Shown piece after piece: positions 32,504 to 43,946 of a stretch of DNA of 64,000 bases. Each line of letters starts with the position of its first letter. The stretch's first letter is position 1. The position numbers were made by a program, and so were the translations under genes. Source of the DNA: Pestalotiopsis fici W106-1 (lineage: Eukaryota; Ascomycota; Sordariomycetes; Amphisphaeriales; Sporocadaceae); the NCBI RefSeq assembly GCF_000516985.1, contig NW_006917091.1, positions 1,254,977 to 1,318,976 of the forward strand, written 5' to 3'. The notes under the pieces are model-generated. The model made no database searches. It was not told the DNA's origin and saw nothing but the letters and a program-made list of their open reading frames with translations.

Positions 32504-35500
32504 CTATCGCATCGTAATATGCCGAAGATCAACATATTGAAGCGCCGTCTGTTTCCTCGTCTCCATCTCGTGTGGAAGAACATAACCACCACAGTGGGAA
32601 CAGCTAGGCAAGCCAGGTAGTTGCTGCTCAAATGCATCATTCAATTTCCAATGTACAAACGAGATCGATGATCCGCTACACCGACATGGGTGGGGCCGGC
32701 GAGGGGTTTCTTCGCGATGATCTATCCCCAAAGTTTCAGTTGGTGGTACAGCAGTGTCTCGTGAGATCACCTCCCCCCCTCTAGTAACGGTACGGGTTGC
32801 ACGCTGTCTCGGTCGTATGGGCCGTGGGTGAGGTGTCGTATCGCGAGCTTCATTTTCTTGATGGTCCTTTTTCAGGAAAGAATCCCTTTGCAATAGCTCT
32901 TGCAATGGAATCCGGGCTGCTACTGTTTCACACCAGATACGCCAAACACTCGAGGTCAGGGCAAAGTCTGACGGGGTGTATCCTTGCTCATTAGGTCGAC
33001 AAAGTTCGGATATTGTAGTATATTGCAGTAAAAGCTTCAACCTTTCCTGCAAATATTTTGGTTTGTCGTGGTGACCTTCCAGTACCAGGTGGAATACACC
33101 ATTGCCATTGTCGTCAACGGCTGCCACGTTAGCTTTGCTGTCCAATAGTCTTCGAATGACAATGTGGCCGAGTTCCCCAGTGATATTGATGTTGTCCAAC
33201 AATGGCGTTTTACCATATTGGTCCTTGATTTCTAAGCCTGCTCCATGCTTGATGAACAGTGATATCATCTCGGAAATCTCCCAAGCAGGTAATGCCACGT
33301 GATACCCAAGTCCGGAAAGATGCAAGCAGCCATCATCGGCTTCTCGATTTTGCCAAGATTCGTCTTCGAGGCAACCTCTTTGAAGTAATTTGGCGACAGT
33401 ACCAATTCTATCATTTGGCTCAGTGTAATCAACCGCGGCAAGTTCTTCATCTTCAAGTCCACTCATCAGCAACCGCAGAGCGTTCATGCCGTCACTTCAC
33501 CTTGCCACGTTAGTTGAGTCGGAAGTAAAACATATGCGTAGGGTTACTGTCTTACCTGTCAACCTCACAAGGATCAGTGCCTTCAACAAAGTCAAGCAGG
33601 AATTCACAAACACCTAGTTGCATCTGCCTAGACGCAAACTAATCCTCTTAGCAAGTTCATCATTGCATTCTGTCCAAAGTACTTACACTGATCAACGTAC
33701 TCTCGTCGTCTGCCAAGCGGTCGAACGGGGAGATTATCCGATCGCTAAGAGCAGCTTTCAATGAATCGAGATCACCATTCTCGATCATTTCGAACGCAGA
33801 GTCTTCCCATTCAACTGTCCGAAATGTCCTCAAGCAGCGCTCAATATTTTGTCCACACATGGCTCGTTGGAAGATCATGGTGAAGCCAGTGCGATCTCGT
33901 TGGTCAGAGCTTGTTGTCGGTATCAAGGTGAAATGCACCAAAAGGCTCAGGTCGCGTTTGCCGTATCTAGTTTGAACCAGGAGATTGCCTTCCGACGTTT
34001 TGTATCGTCTTGATTTGTATTGATCTCTCAAATCAGGCGTACGCCGAATGTTTTGTCCGGTATATGCACGCCGTCTTTTGGTGACTATCGAAACTTCGTT
34101 GTCGGTTTGCACGTCACTGTGCTTTCTCTTTGGTCTACCCTGAGCCTCTTCCCTTCGTGGGCGCTGCTCTTCTTGTGGTCTCAATATTTCCTGTGCCTTG
34201 TCTGGTTTTGATAAGACAGCCTTCATCAAAATGCAGCGAAACTCGTTCCATAGCCAGTGCGAATGCTCACCGCACAAGTCCATCTCATTACCCACTGCAA
34301 GATCATGTAGAATGTGTCGCAGTACTGGCATCAATGGTGAAAGAGAATCGTGTATGTCAGGTAGATATTGGGCCCCTCTAGTAATGACCCATTTTTCCAG
34401 ACTCGCTACAAGGTCAGCGGGCATGCCTAGTGGCATAACGGGATCGCGCGGCCACGTGGCGATGCCCGCTCTTTCGATGGCGTCGGCGTCCGTCACAGTC
34501 GAGAAAGGTTCTTTGTGTTGCTGCGGGTGACTCGGTTCATGGAAGGTGACGTTCGGGCTATGTCGAGGAATATAGGTCCCCGCAGAGTCGCCAAGGACGA
34601 TGCTGCGAGCAGTGACCCGGGTCTGGTTCATTTCTAGATAATGATGTGTAAGCCTTCGTCACAGGATGTTTTCATTCTTACTCACTATCATGAGGCACAC
34701 TGCGCGTCAGCCGGTCTGGTGTCTTAGGCGGGATTTGGCACAACACTGTCTTTGCGTATGCCGCCGCCATTGCTGCCGCATACGGCTGCCATTCCTTGTT
34801 CTTGTGCATATCGCCATAATCGCACACCCCTCTAATGACACCGACCGGAATCTGATTCATTGTCCCAGCCGCCTCCATCTCGAGGCCGATAATGCCATAT
34901 CTGTCTCGCAACTCATCTCTCCACCGCGCATTTTTTGACAGCTTCTCCCCCGACCCAATCGGCCCGTACCATACCCGAGTTCGCTGGGCGTCTAGACGTC
35001 GCGTACGTTCCACGACTTCCTCTGTTCCATCGTCCCTCGCTAGGTATAAGGTGTCATAGTCTTGACCCGGGTCTATAAACGTGCCATTCGCATGCTGTTT
35101 ATCGCGGATCGTTTCGTAATAAGGCAAGAATATTGCGGCGTCGTTTGGCGCGTGGAGTTTAATGCTGCCTATAGCTGACCGGACGATCGGTTCTGTCATC
35201 GCAAGCACGTGGCCGTCTCGAAGCAGGCGGATCCCGCCTTCCGTCTCTTTGCCTAAGTCGTAAGCGATAATTCCAGGGCGTCCGTCTTCGGGCAGGGCAA
35301 TAAGCACATCGCCCAGCCGAATATCACGCGGTGGGCTATGCTTCAAAGCAGGTAACCCCGCTGCTACGCCGACAAGCAGCCCGAACCAGAGATTTGGGAA
35401 GAACTTTTTCATCTGGCTAGCCAGTGCAGCAGCCGATCCCGTGCCATACTCCTGCCCGGCCGGTAGCGTCGCAATAATCACATTATGGCCGCATATACTG

Positions 35501-35652
35501 CCGCCGTGGAAGACGTAGTTATCGCCCCGGCTGACCGGGAATCGGCCGTGGTGCCGTTTATCGAGCAAATGCAGAGCCGCTCGGGCCTCGATCTCGAGAG
35601 GTGCGATCCAGGCCACGGTATAGTCGTCGGGGTCGAGGGTGCCTGCACTCAT
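32504..35652 (-). CDS. PNP_UDP-ankyrin protein, 990 aa, four exons
   Basis: Exons 35652-34686, 34633-33687, 33623-33556 and 33494-32504 are separated by introns of 52, 63 and 61 bp, all in phase. Residues 1-320 form a nucleoside phosphorylase-like (PNP_UDP) domain: YTVAWIAPLEIEARAALHLL, the glycine-rich GLLVGVAAGLP loop, RLGDVLIALP, GLEMEAAGTMNQIP and VCDYGDMHKNKEWQPYAA. The middle is Arg/Lys-rich with a possible nuclear signal (RPKRKHS, TKRRRAY). The third exon gives LGVCEFLLDFVEGTDPCEV. Two to three degenerate ankyrin repeats lie at about 736-860 (FIKHGAGLEIKDQYGKTPLL). The C-terminus has a CRC...CSHC cluster that could bind zinc. In fungi PNP_UDP is a common N-terminal domain of NLR-like proteins. 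Here no NACHT lies between it and the ankyrins. Confidence 0.85.
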
Positions 35653-37500
35653 AGCTCCCACAGCTGCCTGAGGCAGATTTTAGCGTCTACGTTCACCGGC
35701 GACTTGCTAGCTTGCTATTCACTGAGCTATACAACGTCCCGAGTCTTGAAATTTGTCTATGCCCAAAGTTCAGATGAACTCGCGTGCTGATATCTGTTCC
35801 GTCACCCCTCGTCAGCCGCAGACAGGGGGCCCTGTCTTGACGCTAGCCGGAATCGTGGCCATCCAGAGGTAGTGTGAGAAATGTCGGTATTATCTAAATC
35901 GTTTTTGCACGACAGACGAGCTAATAATGGCTCTCCAATGTGTAAGCGAGGACGGAGGAGTTGGAAACTACACTGTAATAAGTATTTAAAGAGACGAGAG
36001 CTCGATGGTAGGGTTGTGTTAGAGCAGTTTTATGCTGCGACGAAAAGATGATGGTCTTATCCTACGCGATTATGCGACGCTGCTAGCAAAGAGACCCAAC
36101 ACCAGCGCCTTCCGTATTGAGAGCATGACCATATGCCTCTCATAGGGGGCAGAAATACGCCCTGGAATGATCCCACCTTTCACATGGTGGCATGGTGCCT
36201 CTGCGCATCATGGAACCTGCGACTTGTTCTGTAAAGCCAGAGCCTTGCTGATTAGTACTGGTACTTCACGAAAAAACGACGGAAAAGAAGGTTTATGATG
36301 GAAAAACGATTATGTCAACTAGCTACGGCCACGAGACTGTTGATTATCAGGCTTTGATGATCGTCAATCTAGATGTGGCAAGTGTAGCAAAAGGTTGATG
36401 AACTACAGAGGGCGGAAGGCTGTAGCAGCTGCGGGGGAAATTAGGTACTAGTAGCTAGGGTGGTGCCTAGCACCTAACATGTTCTGTAAAAGATATGATA
36501 GGTATGGGTGATAGTTGTTGTACTCGTTGAGTTGTTCACATCCAACAAAGGTTGGATGGTCAAAGAGATATACATGTGTGCAGAAGCGCTCTACTTATTC
36601 CTGCACTTTGACAAATCACAGTCCTGCGCATCACACTGAGTAGGTACTCAATGCTTCATTCTAGCCACTATCCATCGTCCATGACTGATTGCCCTCTCTC
36701 GCTACAAGGTTGACACTGGTCGTACCAATGGTTGTTTCACGATCACCTTCAGCGCATCGACAGGTTCGCGTTGTTTTATATCGGGTTGGCACTGTAGAAG
36801 CCGCGAAACTCAGCCCGCGATTCCTCCTTCTAGGTTACCATATAAAGGATGCTTTACTTTTTTTTCCACAAAAGAAGAAATGAGATGGGGAACAAAAACC
36901 AAACCAAACCAACCCCCACCTAAGACGGACAGCCGTAAGGCTGTAATCTTTGTATGGTTTCTGATCAAATAGATTATGAAATCTTAAAGTATATGGGAAC
37001 TGTATTGATTAAGAAAAACGATCGATCCTCATCCAGTATGCTAAACGCAACGAAAAGTAAAGGCTTATAAGTCCCATCTCGACCATTGAGCCACTCTAAG
37101 CTAAGCCTCCACAGCCACTTTTAGTAGGCATCTCCAGCGCCCCCACATCAGAAAGAAAGAAAGAATAAGGGAGCGCAAGATGAGCTCTCAGCCTTATTCC
37201 AGATGCTGAGCTTTAGGACTGGGTTCTTGGCAGGTGGCACGTGCTGGAAATCATTGGAACATGTAAGCGATCGATTGATCGATCATGTGACGTGTCAAAT
37301 GAGGAGGTGCTCCAATCTCTGCATATTTGCAAGAAAACAACAGAACAGTTCTGAAAATCTTTTGCAGCCATCAATATGGAGAACCTGACAAGTACGCCAT
37401 AGGTTTCAAAGGAGCACAATAACCCTGAGACATTTACCAACAGACTGAAGCGACGAGGGAGTCTGAGCCGATCCCAGAGTCTCTTCTGCTGGCCGAAAGC
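35653..37500. other. Intergenic, 1.85 kb, with second copy of a dispersed repeat
   Basis: No gene is supported. Positions 36651-36772 match 28133-28257. A short inverted repeat (ggtgcctagcacc) lies at about 36462-36474. The region is the shared upstream area of the PNP_UDP-ankyrin gene and the DUF6590 gene. Confidence 0.5.
36651..36772 (+). repeat. Diverged dispersed repeat, copy 2
   Basis: See the copy at 28133-28257; both are on the same strand and similarity stops at about the same points on either side. Confidence 0.6.
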
Positions 37501-38681
37501 ATGGACGATAGAGACCCAATGACACCGCCGCCGTCCGGGGAGGACTCAAATTCACACATACCCCCTGGGCGAGATTTTGAAGGGAATGGAACAGACAGGG
37601 AACCAATTGCGACTGATGGTCTCGAAATCTCTCCTTTTGACCAGGGAAATGATCCGCCGGGTCGCCAATCTGACCTTGGACTGACACAGCATGCTGTCCC
37701 TGCAAACTACCAAGGCCAGCTCCCTCTCCGTTGGTTAAAACAATGGATCTCATCGTTTGCGCCACCCAAGATGGAGGATGATAGTATGTCTATGTCTGGC
37801 TCGGGTGATTTGTCACATTATCACCAAAGACATTCAAGATCCCATCTTCCATCGGAGGATTCGAAATATTTTGAACCGTGTAAGGGATGAACGAGAGATG
37901 CCCTTTGTTTTCTGGCTGCTAAAATTATTGTTACAAGTGCGTTGTTTTGTTGTCGAGCCGTCCAAAAAATTTAGATTTGGAACAGTAAGCTTTTCTCTTC
38001 TTTACTCTGTATGCAAATTTACTTTTGAGAATTACTAACGATTTTCTTCTTTTCTTCTTTTTTAAACAAGGTTTTCGAAATTCTATGGGCAGGGTCATTT
38101 CCCAGAAGCCTACTGTCAGAACACGATAACGATTCCGTTTATACCGGATCTTCTATAAGTGAATTCGAAATCAGGAACGTTATGGGAAATCTGTTATATG
38201 AAGGGATTCGCCGCTTTATTGTCGTCGATGGAACGGAAAACGGTGCTCGTAACGGTAATAGTATTTGCGTGTACGTATTCATAATCCACATATTATTATA
38301 AGCCAGCTAATATTTTAGAAAAGGCCAATTGCTACTTATAAAAGACAAGGGTGCAAAAAGCACAGGATAAAGCCCGAAAATCATGGCATTATCCATACAC
38401 CAGATCAAACTCCGATGATGTTAAACGGCGAGCCCCAACTCGGTGTTCCTCCAGTTCGACTTTTGGTAAACAAAAAATTGCAAGGGGTCGAGCATCTCGC
38501 GCCAGAGTCTCGCGTCAACTACGCGAAGCACGTTACTATTGAACATAACGCAGTAGTCCATATTATTGGTCAAATTCATCATGACGATCTGGAAACCTTG
38601 GAATCGGGCGTTGATAGCTGCTGGAATGCGAGAGTCCGGGCTCGTAAGAAAGATAACAAGCACAGACGCGATAAGGGCTAA
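37501..38681 (+). CDS. DUF6590-domain protein, 327 aa, four exons
   Basis: Exons 37501-37879, 37938-37984, 38071-38270 and 38324-38681 are joined over introns of 58, 86 and 53 bp. The start gives MDDRDPMTPPPS, with A at -3. The first ~125 residues are disordered and Pro/Ser-rich. The rest matches DUF6590: FRFGTVFEILWAG, YEGIRRFIVVDG, then CVPIATYKRQGCKKHRIKP across the third junction. ENHGIIHTPDQTP, SRVNYAKHVTIEHNAVV and IGQIHHDDL follow. The third acceptor was chosen at 38323 because only this one gives the family block without stops. DUF6590 is a common, uncharacterised fungal domain. A mid-gene stop in every unspliced frame would make this look like a pseudogene, but the spliced model is intact. 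Confidence 0.8.
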
Positions 38682-39001
38682 CGAACTCCTACCATCTCCC
38701 GGACGGCACGTCCCCCATAGTGGACTTTTGATCAAGTGCATTAGCAAAAGCTTTTGGATCTGATTTGATCCATTGGAATGCATATGGTAGTGTTGCGAGT
38801 AATAGCAAATTGATCCGGAGGTTGAGTATTGAAGTTTCTTGTCACAAGACTTATTGGCGACTACTCCGCCTCTTTCGGGCTTATATTTTGCTTTTCTCGT
38901 CAAATGCACGACTCTGACTATGCATGCCTATATTTGGTTTGAATCAATAACATGATAGTCTGGCTTCTTTGACTTCTCGATCGCTATGCTATACAAGCAT
39001 A

Positions 39002-40269
39002 CTAGTCAATGATGGTGCTGGTATAACGTTCTAATACAGCCTTGGCCACCGATGCCGCTGTCGCTGCTGCAAAGGGCTGCCATTCCTTGTTCTTATGGCT
39101 ATCGGCGTAATCGCAAACTCCTTTGACTACAATAGACGGGACTTCGTCCCACACACCAGCCCCTTCCATCTCAAACGCGATCACATTGTGTTCTTCAGCA
39201 ACACGGTCGCGATGTTCACCAGACTTGATGACGGTATCTCCAGATCTGATGCGCCCGATATGGATCTCAGGGCATTGCATAACATCTGGCTCCAGCCCTG
39301 CTTTCATTTTGAGCCGAATCCGTGGGACCAATTGGCTTTCATCGCAGCAGAGATTCACACATGACATGTGCACAGCGATATCGCAAACTGCAGCAGAGTC
39401 CTCACTGCAGTCGGTGCATGTATTGCGCAAATGGTGTTTATGCCGATACGTCGGTGCAAACAACTTGTCTTCAGCTAAGCCAGGGTACTGGTAGTCTTGA
39501 CGAAAACCCAGTCGTACTGCTTCGCGCTGCAGCACTTTGAGATATCCGCCTGCCTTCCTTTGAAGGCGTCGCTGCCCAAGTTCCGTCTCAAAGCTCATGA
39601 CAAGGGTACGAATATCCTTGTTTAGTCTACCGAGATTATCATCAATGGTATCTTTGAGCACATATTGGGCGGGATATTGTTTGCCCAGGCTTTGCTGAAT
39701 CGTCTTGCTGATTACCACATCACCCAGTAGTAACTCAGTCTTGCCCGTGCCTGTGCCCGGTACTCCACCGCACACTCCGACCACCAAGACAAGCCTCAAG
39801 CGTGGAAAGCTCGATCGCATGCCAGCCGCAGCCCCAGCCGCCGACGCTGTCCCCATATTAGGAAGCAAGGCCAGTGCCACGTTGTATTTTCCGATACGGC
39901 CAGTTGTGTATGTGTTTGTGTCTCCTGGTGCCCGCCCGTACGCGTCGTCTTCCTCGTCCCACATCTCATCAAATAGGAGGGAAACCGCATCGAACTCGAC
40001 AGTAAGTGCACATATAATGGCGATACAGAAATCCGCGCGACGGGACGGTCGGCCCTTGTTGCACGTAGGCACTGCAGCTAGTTCATCTGTGGAGTGTTGA
40101 TTACTGGCTACGAATGGTCAGTCATCTGGTTGAAAGCATTTTCTTCCTGCGCCATACTCCCGTGAGGACCGAATTGAGTGGTAAGTTCACAGTGATTGTA
40201 TTGGTCTCCGGTCCCTGTCATGACATACTGAGCACCGGAGCCAGAATTGGTGATTATATTGCGGGGCAT
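39002..40269 (-). CDS. PNP_UDP-domain protein with short Gly/Gln N-terminal motif, 398 aa, two exons
   Basis: Exon 1 is 40269-40158 and exon 2 is 40086-39002, over a 71 bp intron (GTATGG...CAG); phases agree. Exon 1 starts MPRNIITNSGSGAQ and contains GTGDQYNH, a glycine, glutamine and asparagine-rich element. Exon 2 is almost entirely a PNP_UDP domain: RADFCIAIICALTVEFDAV, LLPNMGTASAAGAAAGM, VLVVGVCGGVPG, LLLGDVVISK. A Cys/His-rich insert follows (CTDCSEDSAAVCD...CVNLCC), then AFEMEGAGVWDEVP and VCDYADSHKNKEWQPFAA. The protein ends with the domain, so it lacks its own repeat or NACHT part. It shares a 322 bp divergent promoter with the NACHT-ankyrin gene, whose N-terminus carries a related motif. 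I infer an effector-receptor pair. The catalytic activity of such fungal domains (nucleosidase or phosphorylase) cannot be read from the sequence. Confidence 0.85.
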
Positions 40270-40591
40270 GATAAACACACATGAGAAGGGTAGCACTTGG
40301 CAAGTGTCAATCAGTAGATAATGAGTGAGGTCTTATGAAGAGCAGCGAGAAATCAATCCTTGTGCAAGCTCGGAGCCTTGCGGAAACTGCGGCTCTTCAA
40401 TTTCAGTGCTTACCCCTCTCTGGTTGGTTGTCCAATAAGATACGGCAAACTCGTGGCGCATGCAGCTTCACTAGGTGAAAATATCACCTTGAGATTGCTT
40501 CTCAAGTTGATCTCTCTAGTGTACAAGCCCTTCAGTATGTGATGCCTACTGCGTCATTGCCTGCACTAAGCCAACCCAATCGCCTACTCCT
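40270..40591. promoter_or_regulatory. Bidirectional promoter between PNP_UDP and NACHT-ankyrin genes
   Basis: These 322 bases separate the two divergent start codons and hold no open frame, so both promoters must lie here. No specific factor site can be named with confidence. Confidence 0.6.
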
Positions 40592-43500
40592 ATGCCTTCG
40601 AACACCATCGGCCATCGGGGCCCCGGGCCCCAGATCATTGCGGCGGGCAGTGGGGACCAGTTCACTCAGAGCGGCAGCGGTAGCAAACAGTTCAACAATA
40701 GCACATTTTATGGGTGTAAGTTATTGGAACCTGTGCGCCTTGACTCCAATAGCTCCCGCTGACATTGGAGGTTACCATTCCCAGACCCACAGATTGAAGC
40801 GGCGAACGAGCTTCATGAGGAGAAGGAAGGTCAGCATCGCACCACATGATGTGCCAGGCTTACAGGCCAGACGTTATTACTAAATGTGTCGCTAATTGAA
40901 CACAGCCTGTCTCTCCTCTCTAGCTTTTCCCGCAATCGATGCTCGGCGTCACGACATTGCCCCAGCGTATGATGGAACTTGCGACTGGTTCTTCGCGACA
41001 CCAGAGTTCCACGAATGGCAACACCCGACCCGTCTTGCCGACCATAACGAGGTGCTGTGGCTCAAAGGAAAGCCAGGCGCCGGAAAATCGACATTAATGA
41101 AACATATATGGATTCAATGCAAAGAGAAATTCTTCCGCGACCATATCATTGCTGCCTATTTCTTTCACGCCCGAGGGGAAGAGCTCGAGAGAACGCCTTT
41201 GGGTATGCTGCGATCGATTTTGTACCAGCTACTCAAAAACAACGAATCACTGTACCAAGATTTCGTGCCTCGTTTTCGCGAGAAAGAGAGAACAAGTCGA
41301 GGACGTGATTTGCAGTGGCGCGAGGCTGAACTGAAAGAGTTCCTCCGTTCAGTCTTGAATGAATTTCGATCGCCACCTCTACTTCTCCTTATCGACGCCT
41401 TGGATGAGTGTAATGGATCTGATGTTCATGCCGTCATCGAATTCGTGGAGTCTTTAAGCATCAGTGCTTCCCAATCCAAGGTTCCATTCAAGATATGTCT
41501 TTCAAGTCGCCACTTCCCCAACATCAACATGGGCAAGATGCTCAAATTCACAGTAGAAGGAAGCGAAGACCATCTGAAGGATATCTCAAAGTATCTCGCG
41601 GGGAGGCTGAGGATACATGAAGCTGATCTAGAAGAAGAGATCATCATGAAAGCCGACGGAATCTTCCTATGGGTCGTTATCGTGGTATCCCTACTAAATA
41701 AGGCATACGATGAAGGACGAGTTGAAGCTATGCGGAGAATTCTCAATGAAATTCCTGACGACCTTGAGAAGATATTCTCCACTATTCTGGCCCAGGATCC
41801 CTCAACCGCGGCTGAGACAGTTGTCATGCTCCAGTTGGTGCTCCTCAGCGTGAGACCCCTTGAGCCTCGAGAGCTATTTGCCGCCGTGGTAAAGACAGCA
41901 CTCCCATCCAATGACATAATCGAACGGCGGATTATCACGACGTCCAGAGGCCTCTTAGAGGTGCGAAAAGGAGGATCTGGTTCTGTACAATTCATCCATT
42001 TATCAGTCAGCGACTTTCTATTTCAACAAAGTAGGCTCGAGAAATTGGACCCGACACTGGGGTCCGAGTCCATTATTGCATGCCACAGTCGGATATGGGC
42101 TCGGTGTCGATCCTGCATGGAGCAAATAGGTGCCGCCATAGCCAAACCTGGACAAATAGCAATCCTGAGAGCAAAAGATCCATTCCTAGTGTATGTGGCG
42201 GGCCACATCCTAGATCACGCGGAGAGGGCGTTGGCTAACGGTACAAGTATCCAAAACATGAATCATTTGGATATTAGATGCAACCAAGCTCATTCTTCGA
42301 GTGAATTGCCTATCCGAGAGTGGCTACGGGACTCGGACAGTTGGTTGGGATGGTGGAAGTTGCTCATCGCTGCTGCTGGATCCGACGAAGAGCGATTAGG
42401 GCTTGAAAGCGAAAAAGAAGTAGGACTTGCCTACGTGCTAGCACTTCGTGGGCTACCCAATCTTTCGAGGGCTGCGCTACCTGATGTTGACGTGAACTTG
42501 GAAGGCGGCTGGTACGGCAATGCCCTACAAGCCGCATCTTACGGGGGCCATAAAGAGACCGTTGATATACTTCTTCAGCGGGGCGCCGATATCAGCGCCC
42601 CAGGTGGTTACTACGGCCATGCGCTACAAGCTGCCGCACATGGAGGACACAGAGAGATCATTGATGTACTTCTCAAGCAGGGCGCCGATGTCAATGCACA
42701 AGGTGGTCACTACGGCAACGCGCTACAGGCCGCCTCATGGGGAGGACACAAAGAGACCATTGATTTGCTCCTTGAAAGAGGCGCCGATATCAACGGCCAA
42801 TGTGGCTACTATGGCCATGCGTTGCAGGCCGCCTCATTTGAAGGCCATCAAGATGTCGTTGAATTACTCCTACAAAGAGGCGCCGACGTCAATGCGCAGG
42901 GGGGCTACTACGGCTATGCGTTACAAGCAGCTTCGCATGAAGGACATCAAGACATTATTGAACTACTCCTACGTAGAGGCGCCGATATTAGTGCGCAAGG
43001 TGGACACTACGGTCATGCATTGCAAGCAGCCTCGTATGAGGGACACCAAGATATTGTTGAACTACTTTTACGAAGAGGTGCTGTTATCAGTGCACAGGGC
43101 GGACATTACGGTGATGCGCTGCAAGCCGCTTCATATGGAAGATGTCAAGATATCGTTGAATTGCTTCTTAGACAAGGCGCAGACGTCAACGCACGCGGCG
43201 GCTATTTTGGCACGGCTCTGCAGGCCGCCTCAAACAGAGGACATCGAGAGATTGTCAAGCTACTGCTTGAAAATGATGCAGACGTCAATATACAAGGGGG
43301 GAGGTTTGGAAATGCTCTGCAGGCAGCGGCCGCCAAAGGATACCGAGTGATCCTCGAGATGTTGCTCCAGAAAGGAGCCAACATTCTTGCTCGTGGTGGC
43401 CACTTTGGCAATGCGCTGCAGGCCGCTTCATACGGAGGAAGCCCAAAGACCGTTGTCTTTCTCCTAGATAACGGGGCCAACATTGCTACCGCCGGTGGCC

Positions 43501-43946
43501 ATTTTGGCAATCCTCTACAGGCTGCATGCCGTGGAGGTCATTACGAAATTGTACAGCTACTTGTCGAAAAGGGGGCCGACGTCAATGCGCAGGGCGGCAA
43601 ATATGGCAATGCCTTACAAGCTGCATCATCTAGAGGGCATGACGATATCGTGAAATTTCTACTCGATCATGGAGCTCATGTCAATGCACCGGGCGGCAAG
43701 TATGAAAATTCTCTCCAAGCTGCAACTTCTGCGGGCCATGAGGACACTTTGAAACTGCTTCTAGGCCGTGGCGCGATCGCAAGCTTGCAATCCGAGGAGA
43801 AATTCGCAACCATGTTCTCTGAAAGAGAGGCTACATCTCACTCTCAGTCAAGCTGCACCAACCCACATTATGTGGTGGCCTGCGCAATCATCACTTCCTT
43901 GTTAGCTGTCATTTTTGCTTTTGTATACCCAAGCTTGTTTGTATAG
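40592..43946 (+). CDS. NACHT-ankyrin NLR-like protein, 1069 aa, three exons
   Basis: Exons 40592-40715, 40785-40829 (45 bases) and 40906-43946 are joined over 69 and 76 bp introns, all in phase. Exon 1 encodes MPSNTIGHRGPGPQ, GSGDQFTQ and KQFNNSTFYG, a Gly/Gln/Asn-rich motif. Exon 2 encodes PQIEAANELHEEKE. A NACHT-type P-loop NTPase follows: GKPGAGKST (about 111-119) and LLLLIDALDE (about 215-224), then CLSSRHFP and a winged-helix-like region with FIHLSVSDFL. From about residue 582 to 1018 there are 13 ankyrin repeats of exactly 33 residues with a GGxYGxALQAAS core. The last 25 residues form a membrane helix. Fungal NLRs of this type sense non-self through the repeats and activate a partner through the N-terminus. 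The frame is intact. Confidence 0.92.
42480..43790 (+). repeat. Array of 13 near-identical 99 bp ankyrin-coding units
   Basis: Each unit starts with GGxxGxALQAA in translation. Thirteen can be counted, with one unit starting CGYYG and the last one degenerate (GGKYENSLQAAT). Conservation also extends to many synonymous positions, and a second frame stays open for over 800 bases because of the periodicity. Confidence 0.9.

Noticed and set aside
38351..38403. Candidate intron with GTGCAA donor in the DUF6590 gene
   Set aside because: It would splice out the block that matches DUF6590 (QGCKKHRIKPENHG). Moving the previous acceptor to 38323 gives an open frame with the family pattern.
37501..38763. 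Interpretation of this stretch as a decayed pseudogene
   Set aside because: Frame changes first suggested decay, but all are explained by three introns with good signals; the spliced product is intact.
40108..40157. Alternative reading of the PNP first exon up to the stop at 40108
   Set aside because: The unspliced frame ends before the PNP domain; the GTATGG donor with the acceptor at 40087 joins both in phase and removes the stop.
42520..43350. 276-codon second frame within the ankyrin array
   Set aside because: The 99-base periodicity keeps this frame open; its product is a meaningless repeat and the ankyrin frame is clearly the coding one.
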